DNA of 64,000 nucleotides from Oscheius sp. JU75 (Eukaryota; Nematoda; Chromadorea; Rhabditida; Rhabditidae): contig JASJZC010000003.1 in NCBI GenBank assembly GCA_037178855.1, positions 992,001-1,056,000 on the forward strand. Reading direction: 5' to 3'. A program made the translations under genes and the position numbers. Each line of letters begins with the position of its first letter. Position 1 is the first letter of the stretch. Shown here one piece after another: positions 11,766 through 23,700 of this stretch. The notes below the pieces were generated by a model. That model searched no databases and had not been told where the DNA came from. It worked only from the letters and a program-made list of their open reading frames with translations.

Positions 11766-14700
11766 ATGCTACGTCTACTTCTTCTCTTCAATCTGGCCAT
11801 TTTGGTCGTTGGAGGACATCACAAGCCAAGAAGGTAGCCAACATTTTATTTTCCCACTAGTTAGAAAATTTCAGATACACTATAGACCTGGACGAACAGC
11901 CAGAGAGACGATGGGAACAGGTAGTCAAGGATCACAGAGAGTTCTTGCCAGGAGTTGCTGAGGAAGCAAAGTAAGCTCTAATTTTTCAATTCGATTCATC
12001 AAGATACCTATCGCAAAACCTCAATGTGTCACCTATTAGGTGTCCCAATCGGACAGTATGATCTCTTGACTGCGCGGGAAAGCTCGAGATCGGGGAGACA
12101 GATCTAGGAAAGATAAGGAGGGAGGGAGAGAGTACAGATGCCAATATGGCTTGGTCGTGCGGAGGTTAGTCACAAAGGGCAGGGAACATGAGTCAGGGGG
12201 ATGCTGAAAGGGGTAGAGAGCATGGGAAAAAATGAGAGATAGAATCAGTCAGTTCCAGTTCTCCTAATCTCTATTCAAAAAGTATAGAGTCAGCATACTA
12301 TAAGCTTCATTATTTACAGAAATAGCTAGAATTGTGAGATAGATTAATGAGGGGGGTAGGAGAAGACTATTCACATTCGGAGACGACTCCTGCGTCGATT
12401 TGGTCGAGGGCGCGGTAGAGTTCCTCGTAGTAGTCGCACTTCTTGCAGCAGATGGCCTTCTTGTCCAGCTGGCCGCGAAGACGACGACGATTGAGCGGAT
12501 CGAAGTCGATATAGAGCTTGATGGCCCTTTTGGCCAGAACGTCGCGAGCGTCGGTCAGGAGGTCAATTTCATGATCAATCTCATCCGGCAGAGGCTTTCC
12601 TTTGTACTTGGCCAGATTGGCGGAGAGGACGTCGCGCTTGGCGTAAAAGAGCTGCAGTTCCTTCTGGAGCTCGATGTTCAGCAGACAGTTGTCCAGCAGC
12701 TGCCCTCTCGTCCTGTAGGTTAGATCGCGCATCCAAGAGCACGTGCGATGCAGCGAGAGCAGATCGGCACCGTCCATCTGGAAGCGATGGGGTTAGAGAG
12801 TCAGTAGTCAGGACAGCGCGACAGAGAGATAGGACAGAACTGAGCAACAGAACACTACATATCTGAGAGTTCAGGTGTTTGTACTAGAGAGAAAGAACAG
12901 GGACATGGAGCTCACGTGAAGAGAGACAGAATCATTAAGAGAACTGAATTAACAAAGACAGTATGAGTATAGAGGGTATATTAGAGCCAGGCAGGGAGCA
13001 AAAGTACAGGACGACTGGAGGACAGTAGGAGATAGAGAACGGGATAGAGAGTCAAGGGAGGGAACAAAGAGAGTCAGCGAGAGTACTATGGAAGAGGCAG
13101 AGAGAATATGCCTAGTAGAACAAGACTGACAATTGGAGATAAGAGCACAGAAAAGTCAACAGTCTGTTCAAGGCAGAAAGAGAGACAGAGGTTGACAGTA
13201 CAGTATATCGGGACAGAGAAGAATCAGAGTAGGACGAGAATCAGATTTTTCTGTTAGAAAAGACAGAGATAGGGACAGTGGGAGTACAGGATAGGAAGAC
13301 CAGAAACATAGATTAACCTTCATGATGACGTTCTTGAGGAGTCCATAAGGCATCTTGTTGAAGTCGAACATCATGTTGAGCTGGCAGGTGAGGAAATGGA
13401 AGACTGAAAGTGAACTGATTGTGATTGCTAAAAAAGCGCAACGCGAAAGAGTTCTCGCTTGCACGCCCTCGCTCTCTCCAAAAAATTGACGCTTTTCCAG
13501 AAAATTCATCCCGAGGCGCCTTCAGCCAATAGTCTGGTGGTTCGCGGCAAAAGTTGGACGACTCTTACCGAAGGAATATTACAGGGAAATGCAGGGTAGG
13601 GAAGAGAGGCAGGCAGTCGACGAGTGCGCTGGACTGTGAGACTGACTACAGTTCGGGAAGCGCCTCCTAGGTTACCCTTGTCTCGACATGTCAAAGTTCA
13701 AAGTAGTTTCGTCTACTTTCGTGTCAGGACCCTGAAAGCGATTCGGGTTACGGTACTTGCCCTGTCAAGTTTTATTGAAGTAAGAGTGAGAGTCGATCAC
13801 TTGCAGAGTGTCTCTGTACTATGGCTGTGTGTGTGTGTGACTGTCTTAGTACACCAGCTTGAGAGAATGATCCTAGTTCAAATCCTGAGTTCCAGATTGG
13901 TTAGCGCATCGAGAGAGAGAGAGATAGTGAAAGTGAGAGTCACTGACCTGGAGAGTTTCTCTGAACTGTCACTGTATGTAGGACTCTCTGTTCGTCAATA
14001 AGAGTGAGCCTAGTTGTAACGCTGGCTGTTCCATTTTTTTTTTAGAGAGTGGAGAGAACTGGGACAGTACATGAACAGAACAGGTACTGAGGAGTCTACC
14101 AGTCTTTGAGTTCAGATATTCAGACTACCTGCTGACTCTCGACAAGATAGAACAGTGCTTTTTTTTTTTTAATCTAAAACGCTCACTGTTCTACATATAC
14201 ATATATAGCTATTCCTATTCTTATCCCTGTTGTCGATCTGACATCGATGGTCTTGTACTCTTGGCAATCTACCACTGTACTCTCACTAATACCATTTCGA
14301 CCAGGTTTCAAAATTAGTCTGGGTGCATGACTGACCGATAGAGGTTTAAGAACATAGATCCTGAATGCTCGAAACGACTAGAAGGAGGAGAGAGATAGGG
14401 ACAGTACATTAACTAAACTGGGACTGAGTAGACCTCCAGTCTTCGGTTTTTTTTTTAAAGAACAGGTGAGCTTTGACAGAGGAACTGGAAATGATTGTAA
14501 TGTGATTGTCTGGTGACTATCTCTGTATTTCACGTTATCTGTCTACTTGTTCTCTGTTCCAGGAATCTCTGAAGCATCCGGCCTCCCCATCGGGGAAATC
14601 ATTGGTCTGAACATTTTATACGATATCACTGCCTTTGACAGGGGACAGTAAGTGACTGCCAACTACCTATGAACATTTTACAGTATCTGGTACCAAGGTT

Positions 14701-15930
14701 GTACTTCCATTGTTGCCGAAAATGCTAAAGGAGAGATATTCCATGGGAGGAACTTGGACTACGAGATGGGAGATCTTTTGAAGAACATCACTGTCATGTT
14801 GGATTTCAAGAAGGATGGAAATGTAAGAGATAGTGACATTGTCATTGACAGAAACAGACAGAGACATTACACATGTCTTTCAGATCCTCTACTCTGGTAC
14901 CTCTTTCGCTCTCTACAATGGACTCTTGACAGGACAACGTCCCAATGCCTATACTGTCACTCTCAATGAGAGATGTGGGCAATAACTTATCCTTAGCTCG
15001 ACTCTCTTCAGATTCCGGAGCCTACATCGACACGATTCTGATGGAACTGTACACCCATTTCAACCGACCAGTCACCATCTTTATTCGAGAGGTCCTGGAA
15101 AGTGAGAGCACGTTCAAAGGAGCAGTACTCAAACTGTCCTCCACTTCTCTGATTGCTCCTTCCTACATCATTGTGGGTGGAATGAAGTCCGGAGAAGGAG
15201 CTGTGATCTCGAGGTATTCTTCTAGGGTACACCGGTATTACACGAACGAACAAAGTCTACTATGTATGACGTTGCGGCCTGTTTTCGCACCCCCAAAAAG
15301 TAATTTTTTTTCAGCAAATTCAAGTTCTGCAAAGTTGTAGCCCATACCGAAATCTTCAATTTTGCACAACATCACTTTACATGGAAAAGCATGCTTTGAC
15401 CTAGTTTTCATGCCTGCGACCTAATTTCAAGCCAAAAAGCTAGTTTTACATTGTGACTCATTGTCACAGACCAGGCCCTTTTCTTCGTCAGTATTCTCTG
15501 AAAACTTTGTAAATGAAAGACATGACAAGTCCATTGTTTATTTTCATAACTTATTAAGACTAAAATACTTTAGAAGTCGGTTGAAGGCAGCGGACGTGGA
15601 GTTTCTGGATGCAAAGAATGACCGGTGGTTCCTGATCGAGACCAACTTCGATCACTGGAAGAGAGACATCGATGGGAGGCGGTGAGAAAGGCAGAGAGCT
15701 AGAAAGACAGAGAGATAGATAGACACAGAGACAGAGAAACAAATCCTGTCTCTTGCAGAACAAAAGCAATGTCCTACCTCCAATCCATCGGCTTCGACCA
15801 CTTGACGGCATCTGGAATGAATTCGACTCTTGACCAGATCCCAGTCCGCAATAACCTGACTCTCTACTCGACTGTTCTTTCTGCCAAGGATCCAAACCTC
15901 TTCTTTGAAACGTTCAGAGTTCTGGACTAG
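11766..15930 (+). CDS. Acid ceramidase / NAAA-like lysosomal amidase
   Basis: N-terminal-nucleophile hydrolase that cleaves ceramide or N-acylethanolamines in the lysosome. Exons: 11766-11833 (signal peptide MLRLLLLFNLAILVVGG), 11875-11970 (YTIDLDEQPERRWEQV, the alpha-chain start), 14563-14647, 14684-14822, 14884-about 14972, then about 15012-15215, about 15573-15682, and about 15760-15930. The catalytic Cys heads CTSIVAE, with HGRNLDYEMG and FLIETNFDHWKRD downstream; autocleavage before this Cys would give alpha and beta chains. About 40 family residues between the second exon (ends phase 2) and 14563 are unaccounted for. A weak candidate exon at 13729-13780 fits the phase at its 5' side only. 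The donor at about 14973 (GTGGGC) is unusual. An F-box gene lies inside the large intron on the other strand. Confidence 0.87.
12367..13374 (-). CDS. F-box-like protein nested in hydrolase intron
   Basis: Two exons, 13374-13318 and 12777-12367, joined in phase. The joined N-terminus reads NKMPYGLLKNVIMKMD-GADLLSLHRTC-SWMRDLTY, which fits the F-box pattern (LP..LL..I...L...DL..L...C..WR.L); such proteins recruit substrates to SCF ubiquitin ligases through Skp1. The remaining 115 residues are a charged helical region ending in CCKKCDYYEELYRAL, with paired Cys but no recognised substrate domain. About 155 residues in all. The first of two adjacent Met codons was chosen. It lies entirely within the 2.6-kb intron of the plus-strand amidase gene. 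The F-box call is from pattern only. Confidence 0.7.
15290..15525 (+). repeat. Dispersed repeat copy in hydrolase intron
   Basis: Shares blocks with 41215-41370: CAAAGTTGTAGCCC, then AAA-CTTTTGCA-AA-ATCAC-TT-CA-GAAAA-GC--TG, then GTATTCTCTGAAAACTTTGTAAA. Order and spacing are conserved between the copies, so this is an old interspersed repeat, without coding capacity, sitting in the intron 15216-15572. Confidence 0.55.
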
Positions 15931-16069
15931 TAGTGACCATGTAAATGAAGATGACCCATTGTTCTCTTGAACATACGGATTACGTGACCAATTTCAAAGG
16001 GTTTGCTGTTGCTTTCCCAGGGAACTGTTTGAGCAGTTGTGCTCCCCGTTGGCTCTCATTCGGCTATCG

Positions 16070-17468
16070 ATGTCGTGGCTTGCGCTACTGTTTCTGTGTT
16101 CTCTTTTCCGGCAGTCTACAGGTTTTGAAGGGAAGGAGTACTGGATGAATGGTCACAAAGACAATCTCGACAAGTGCAAGAAGACGAATAATGGAGACTG
16201 GACGAAGGATCCGGGTAATATCTCTCTGTCTCACTGTTTCTAGTCCCTCATTTTTTCTGTCTATCTGTCTCTCTGTCTCTATATCTCACTATCTCTGTGT
16301 ATCTCTGTCTCTTAGTCTCTCCTTCTCTCTGTCTCTCTTCTTTATTGGCTACTTTGGTAATTAGGATACAGCTACTCCGAACTATTAAACTTTGCATCAA
16401 ATTACAACGCTCAGTCCCTGTACATTCAGCCCTTCGTTGCTATATCGTCCACGACAAGCTCCATTTCTTCAAGGTGGAGGTCTTAAGTACCAAGCCAATT
16501 GTCCTTCGATATCACAATCTGATCCATCGCCGTCTCTGTAAGAGAGTTCTGGGAGAAGTCAGTCATATGCGTCTGGAAAGAGCTGTGAGTACAGAGATAG
16601 TTCCACCTTCAGTAGTCAGCTATAGGGAGTAGTTTCAACGGATCCGAAGAAGCCCCTCCAATACATGACTAACCGAATGGCTAACAGTTCGTGGCTTGAC
16701 CACCGTCAGGAGTACAACTTCAATCACATGTTCAATACACTCCAGAGAACCATATTGGCTTTGGATTTGAGCAAGGCGGAACAGTTTCAGGTGAGAGACA
16801 CAGTGAGAGCCACTGTGGACATTTTCAGATTCTATCCTATCACCCGAACGGACACTATGCTCCCCACTATGACTACCTGGAATCAAACATAATCTCCACT
16901 GTTCCCATGCAGGGAAATCGGATCACGACAGTGTTCACAATCCTAAAGACGGCTAAGAAGGGTGGAAGTAAGTTCCGAAACAGGCAGAGTGCCAGAAAGA
17001 CGGTGACGAGAAAGAGAGAGACAAAAAGGCAGAGAGATTGAGATACAAAGGGACACAGACAGAAAGAACAGAGATATAGAGAAAGATACAGAAAGACACA
17101 GAGAGAAAAACAGAGGGACAGAGGGACAGAGATACATAGACTGAAAAAATGAGAGACTGAGATACAGATAACTGATTCTAGCTACTATCTTCCCTCGTCT
17201 CGGTCTCAACATCCGGCCTAACACTGGGGACGTCCTGGTCTGGCAGAACATGGAAGCAACTGGAGAGAACGACCTCGATTCTATCCATGCTGCCTGCCCG
17301 ATTGTGGATGGCGTCAAGATTGGAGCAACCCTCTGGGTTAGGGCTTTCGGGAGCGAGTTCAGACTACCATGCACCAAGGACAAGAAGTGGTCACTGGAAG
17401 CATTCCTCAAGCCCAAAGCGACATGGGACGACCGTGTCATGTACTGTAAGACAGTTGGTCCAAGTTAG
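16070..17468 (+). CDS. Secreted prolyl 4-hydroxylase-like 2OG-Fe(II) oxygenase
   Basis: Hydroxylates proline in collagen-like substrates in the secretory pathway. A signal peptide (MSWLALLFLCSLFRQSTG) leads exon 16070-16214. Later exons are 16365-16588, 16633-16790, 16829-16967 and 17182-17468. Catalytic features: ILSYHPNGHYAPHYDYLE carries the HxD iron ligands, and HAACPIVDGVKIGATLW carries the distal His and the 2-oxoglutarate Lys. The linker LRCYIVHDKLHFFKVEVLS resembles the conserved segment before the catalytic domain of nematode PHY-type enzymes. The join 16214/16365 is out of phase with the P4H-like frame of the second exon, which reads open in two frames. A missed exon, another acceptor or a frameshift is possible there. 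No ER-retention signal at the C-terminus (ends KTVGPS). Confidence 0.85.
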
Positions 17469-17515
17469 GGGGACAGATTCTGTATGTCTGTGAAATATGT
17501 CTGAAAATCAAATAG

Positions 17516-17521
17516 AATAAA
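17516..17521 (+). promoter_or_regulatory. Polyadenylation signal of prolyl hydroxylase gene
   Basis: AATAAA located 48 bases after the stop codon of the prolyl 4-hydroxylase. The gap between this gene and the convergent AGAP stop at 17763 is only about 240 bases and holds no other gene. Confidence 0.6.
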
Positions 17522-17762
17522 GTTGTAAATTTGTATTACGCACCATACATTGAACACATAACTGAGAAAGTGAGAGAGAACCATATCTGTGTACAGATTT
17601 CGTTTATAGAGACGGGGAAGGGAAAATATAAAAGAGGGATAAGGACAATCTCATAAGAATTTCAGATAGAGGTTTCACCCGTAAAGTTTCAGAGAGAGGG
17701 ATGCTGTAATCTCAAGGACTAGGAGAGAGAGGGTACCCGTGAGTCAAGTGCTAGAGAGTCTT

Positions 17763-20700
17763 TCAAATGACACTGTCGGGTAAGGTCTTCAGCTGGTCAA
17801 AGTCTTGAGCTGTCCGAGGATGGTACTTGGTTGGGAGAGGAGAAGGGCCTTGGGGCAGAGACTGTCGACGGAAGATGACCTCATCCCCTCCACCGTAACT
17901 GTAGTCTCGATTCGAGAGAGATCCCATAATGGCTGTCTGGAAGTGGGAGGGTTAGAAAGTTGATTCATATTCTCTCTGTCTCTTTGTCTCTCTGTGTTTC
18001 TGTCTCTCTGTTCTCTCTGTTCCCTCTCTCACCTCCGAAATGTCCTGGACATGCTGAGTGGGAGCCATTCCATAGTCTGGAGCAACTCCGGCTGTCAACA
18101 AAACTTGAGCACAGTCTGGACATCCTTGATGGTGGGCGTACCACAGAGCAGATCTTCCCTGTTCATCCAAAACCAAAGGATCGGCATTGTTCTGTAAGAG
18201 AGGGCATGAGTCTAAAAAAAGACAGTGAACCAACCCAAAGGAGAAGCTGGACCATCTCTAGAGATCCATTACAGCAGGCAAGATGGAGCGGTGTTCTCTT
18301 GTCTTTCGGAGGAGAGACACAGGCATTGATGTCGTCTGGAGTGGCTCGAGTGAGGATAAGACAAGCTGTCGCAACGTCTCTGGTGATGACGGCACTGATC
18401 AGTTGAGAACTGAAGGTCTCGTTCACTCGGGGGGAGGGCAGCCAGCGTTTGTGCTCATACTTCGATCGGATCCAGTTCTCTTTGGTCTCTCTGGAAATTG
18501 GAAAGTTAGACTCTCTCTATTTACTTGTCTCTCTGTCTCTTTGTCTTGCGGTCGCTTACCTTGCACATTCCGGTGTTGGTTTCTTGTCCAGCGGAGCATT
18601 GAACTCCCACATCTTGTTGGCAGCATCGTTACCGATAGCCTGCATCACTGCCAGACACTCGACCGGCCAGTCATCCAGTTCCACTGATCTGACTCTTGAC
18701 ACATGAGATCCCATGTTTCTGTGGACGCCACTGCACTCTATGCAGATTAAGATGCCGAGATTGATGCTGGCCCAGTCGGGGTTGGGGGCTCCGCAATCAG
18801 CACACTTGCAGTTTCCGGCGATCTGTCGTAGACCCTGGATTTCTTCTCGATTGGGCTGGATGCGATTGCTTGGCTGTCCTTGGAGAGCCTTCTCGATCTG
18901 CTCCTCAATGGCAGCTACCCACTGGGCACGTTCCTCAGCGGAGCTGGCACAGAACTCCCATTTCTTCATGTCGTGGGTGACGATCTGAAAGAACAGGATA
19001 TTAGTTCGGTCTCTCTCTCTCTCTCTCCTACCTCAAAGCATTCCTCATCCTCCTCATTCTGCTTTCCACTGGAACCAATCCTTCGATGCGCCGGTCGTCT
19101 CTTCTTATGTCCCGGAGCGGTCTGAGGCGTCATGTTGGTCATAGACTCCTTGGCATCATCACTGCCTCCTCCAGACGTCCCTTCACCCGATCCAATGATC
19201 CCAATGTCACTCCTCCTTGGTTCTAGAACCTGGGTCGGGGTGGTCTCTTCTGTCTGACTCGTGACCATCCTCTGGGTATTTCTCGGTCTCTGTCTCCCAG
19301 GCGTCTTGACAGTACATAGTCCAAGAAAGACCTCCTTCCCCTCATTCGGCTTGTCCATGTAGTCTTTCAGATTGTGGTGATAGGTCAGTCGACCGTCGTC
19401 GTAGAGACAAACAAACTTCTTCTTCCAGTCCCTGTTCAGAGCTGACTTGGAGCTACGCTTGTAGAGATGACCCTGGCGGACAGGAATGGCTCGACCGACT
19501 CCGTGATTCTTCGACTCGATGGCTTTTTCATTGTCCTTCGGTCTCTGGAAATGGGAGAATTATTGGGTAAAAAGAGTCTCTCTGTCTTACTGTCTCTCTA
19601 TCTCTCTGAACTTACAAAGAAGTTGCTAATCCTCTTGTTATAGGTCTTTCTGGGGTTCGTCGGAGTCGAAGACGGTGTCGGTAGATGACTGGTACTCGCG
19701 CTGGCAGCTGACAGTCCGCCACTCTGGGCTTGAGCCGTTTCAAAGGCAGCCTCGGCTGCCTCGAGCACAGCCGTCGAGCTCCGTGTGTTCCAGCCTAAAA
19801 CTCACAGTATTAAAGACAAATACTGGTAGTCACAGCCTATGAGTGTTGACAGCGTGGTCGTCTCAAAAGGGAGTCAATTAAGAGACAGGGGAGAGGTGGG
19901 TCGATGTGGGTCAAGAGAAGGTCCGGTAAGAGTGACAAGAGAGGAGCGAGTTTTCACACTCGCAGACCAATTAGGGGAGACTGGTCGGGTACTCTTACCA
20001 GTCGCTTGACTCTTGACTCTAGATTCAAACCCAGACAGACCCCTCGGTAACTGTCTTTTGGACGTTTCAAAGGACCGAAGCTCTCGTGCTGACTGTCCGT
20101 AGTGTATGACTTTTGGCTATGATCTGTCTCTCTGTCTACCTCAGTTCCCAGGTACTACTACTATCCACTGAACATTTGTTCTCATTTGACTCCCAGTTAC
20201 ACTTATGATTCATCCCTCCGGGCTGTGCGTTTGAATCTCTCTCTCTCTCTCTCTTTCTCTCTCTCCCTAACTTACTGTCTTGACTATTTCTCACCCTCTT
20301 ATAGACTGTCCGTGTGTGTCTCTAACTGAACTTCTTGCCCACCCACTCACTCTGTCTGTTAGACTCTCGCCTTCATTCTTCTTACAGTATCTCCGTCTCT
20401 CTGTCCCAGTACCAGAACCGAAAGTTCGATACTTTGCCCTAACCGACTGTCTCTTTTCCTTCGGTGAACCAAATCACAGTCATATCCAGTAAAACCCACC
20501 ATTGACACTGGTCAGACTCTGTCTCGAACTCGATGGACTCAGCTGTTGGCTGCTCCGGCTCGTGTAGCCATAATTGTCAGGGAATCTTGAAGTCGAGATG
20601 ACTCTTTCCTCTCCTCGTCGTCGCATTTCTGCAAAAAGTTATGATCATTCCCTCGTTCTCGGATTGGTACACAATTTGCCATTGAGTTCCCTGGTATATA

Positions 20701-23700
20701 GGAATAATCGTATGCGTCGCGGAAATGGCGGGAACGGGCTGGACAAACACGGAGGTTTGACGTCAAAAATTGGACATTTTGAGCGAGGGAGCAAGAGTCA
20801 GGGTTGTAAGAAGGATCTGGGTTGGTAGAATAGTCAAGGAGACAGAGAGACATTGGAACAGTTCCTGTCACTGGCATACTGTAGTTTCTTGGTCAGAAAC
20901 CGTCAGTTTAGAGTTCCTGTCCGGTCAGACTCTCCTGTATCGAACAGGTAGTCACGTAAACAGTTAGTCACGCTGGGAGTTTCCTAGAGAAAGAAACGAA
21001 GCGAGGCTGAGAGTCAGTGGTTAAATAGTCAAGCAGATACTTTGACGGTGTCCGCCAGACTCAGGGTTTAGGTAGTCAAATGGTCAAGGGACAGTTCAAA
21101 ACATCGTTTACTGTTACTGGATACAATAGACTCTAGACTCTAAGAAAAGTACAGATTCTTCTGAACTGTCTCGACCATTTGACTTACAGGATTCTTGATG
21201 CCTACACAGGGTATCTGTCTCTGTCAATGTCTTTGTACTCACCACTCTGTCCGCTCTGTTCCCTATGTCCAGCGTGACTCCTTCGTGCTGTAACCATGGC
21301 TCCATTGGCCTCTTGAAGTGGCATATAGGTACTGCTCCTCTGGTAGGGAGTCCCTTTAAGGACATTGGCCGAAGACATATAGTTCTGCTGGTCCGTGTAC
21401 CGATTCCTGGATGGGGTCTGTGGCGTGGGGCTTCGGTGAAGCTGCGAAATCCGGGCGACCACTAAAAGATACGAGTATACATGATGGGTAATAACGAAAT
21501 ACGACTAATATGAGTAACAGCCCCCTGACTAAACAACCCGTGAAGGTGGACCGAGGACCCGTGATCATGAAGAGCAAACAATATGAACGTGGCTGCCTTT
21601 TCCGAGGGAGAGAGAGGGGAAAGCATACACACACTAGTCAACAATAGCATGGGCAATTCAAGACGGTATGGAAGAGGACAGACAGACAGAGACTGCCTGA
21701 TTCTGTAACAGGGCAAGTACGGGTACGAACGACACAGCTGGATGTAAACGTTTGAGTGAGACGAGGCGGTACGGAAAACCGAAAAAGTGCTCCCCACTGG
21801 ATTGACTCACTGTACTCAAAGGGCATTTTTGCCTTCTGTCTTCTTCAACTTCCGCCGAGACGTCAAACGAGTAGAAAAGTGGTGATAAACACGAAAGAAG
21901 AATCAGCTGAGAGACAGAACGACCAGGCGGTGTTCGCTTTCCTGTACCGAGATCGATAAGGAAGGCGGTGAAGGAAAGGGAAAGAGAGACAGAGAGACGA
22001 AAATTCTGCTGATAGGATGGTGGAGATTGAAAGCCTATTAAACTGGGAGAGAGAAAGATAGACAAAGAGGGTGACAGATGAGAGTCAGGGGTGAGATGAA
22101 CTAGGAAGAGTCAGTGGTCAATAGGAACAGAGAGACAGGAACTGGTAAGGAAAGAGTCACTGAACTGGTAGTCAACTGGACAGTACAGAGAGACAGTCAA
22201 GAGTATGAATCTGAACCCCTAACCGGAGAGACACCCAACTGGATCTATTATGAGACCGAGTCTCTGAACAGATAATTGGGGCAGTCAAAATGTTGTTGTT
22301 CAAGAGGAACAGTCAAGAGTGTGAGTTAGGGCACTGGATCATCCACAGTGAGGGAAACTGATTGGTCCGAAACCCAGACAAGGAACAGATAGCCAAGTGG
22401 TCAGGACAGCAAGAGCGATAAGACTATCTATTAGGTATTAGTAGGAGGTGGTCAAGGGGACACGGTTGTCTGTAAGTGACCGGACAGCCCTCATACTCAC
22501 CCTGACTAAGTTTGACCATATTTCCAGGGCGGGAAGTGTTCTCACAGTTGATCAGAGAGAATAACAAGCCCTGATTGATAAAGAAGCGCTACTGATGACT
22601 GTTTCCACGAATGTTTTCCGACTCCACGTGGGGGGATTTGCCAGAAATACACTCGCAGTGGACGATTAGTATTTACTTCAAAGGGGCAGAATGATAGGAT
22701 AAGTCAAAAACAAGATTAGACAGGTCTCCGGTCTGGAGAAAATAGAAAACATGGTATGAAGAAAGAGTCAAGAAGAGAGACCGAGAGGCAGAGAAATAGA
22801 GGAGCAGAGAGGCAGAAAGACAGAGAGAGATCAATCAAAGAAAGAGTGCATGCAGTTTATGAAAGGTCAAAGGGGATGGACGAGCTTTCACTCTTTTCGC
22901 AGCACATCCGTCCCAGACCCACTAAGATATGCATCCCGAGAGAGATGCCTCTCCGAAATTCAGGTTTCGGCAACTTGACCCCCCCCCCCCCCCCCGAATC
23001 ATAAATTATCGAAGCCGAGAGAATATGGTGTGAATGGACAAACCTTCTTTGAAGACTTTGTCCACATTAAGACCGAGAGTCGAGTTGACTTCGAAGAAAC
23101 TTGTGCAGCTCAGTTTGTGCTGCATTCGGAGGGCTTCTTCCTCGTAGATGTGTCTTTTGCAGCCGTGTGTTTGCTCGTTGTCCTGGAAGAGAACGATTGA
23201 CCAGGGAGAGCTCGTTGTCTTACCTTTGTCCCGACCAAAATCATCGGCATGTCCGAAATATTCCGGTACTTGGACATGGCGTCTCTATGACTGAGTAGTT
23301 GCTGAAACGTGTTCTTGTCTGTCACTGAGTACACGTAGAGGATGGCGTCGGCCCAGAGCGTGAACTGAAAATGATCCGATTGGAGTCGCTTAGGATTGAG
23401 AGATTTCGTGCGTCACAAGTGTCTTTTGGTTCTGAGTCTGAGTTTTGATTTCTCTGTCTCTCTGTCCCTCTTCTCCCTTTTTCTCCAAGCCGGTATACTT
23501 GGCACCGTATTGAGGGTGAAGCAAGGGGTCCGGATTTGGAACCCGATCCCCCTTGTGTTGGTGGTCAACACAGTGTCACCTTCCAGCCCTTAGCCCCCTT
23601 ACCTGTTCGAGCTGTTCCTCAGTGGGACGGTGTCCCTCGTCACGGATCAGCAGCAGATGTGACTCGCCGTCAATCACGACCTCTTTCTTGAAGCGGCCTC

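Noticed and set aside
11137..11860. Long ORFs encoding QRQRQR, RDRDRD, SVSVSV and LCLCLC repeats
   Set aside because: They are six-frame translations of the perfect TCTGTC array; no flanking coding signal.
22497..22534. Possible extra AGAP exon ([13 protein letters not shown])
   Set aside because: It breaks the reading frame in the required phase, while direct joining of 23044 to 21461 gives the expected VFKEVVARISQ continuation.
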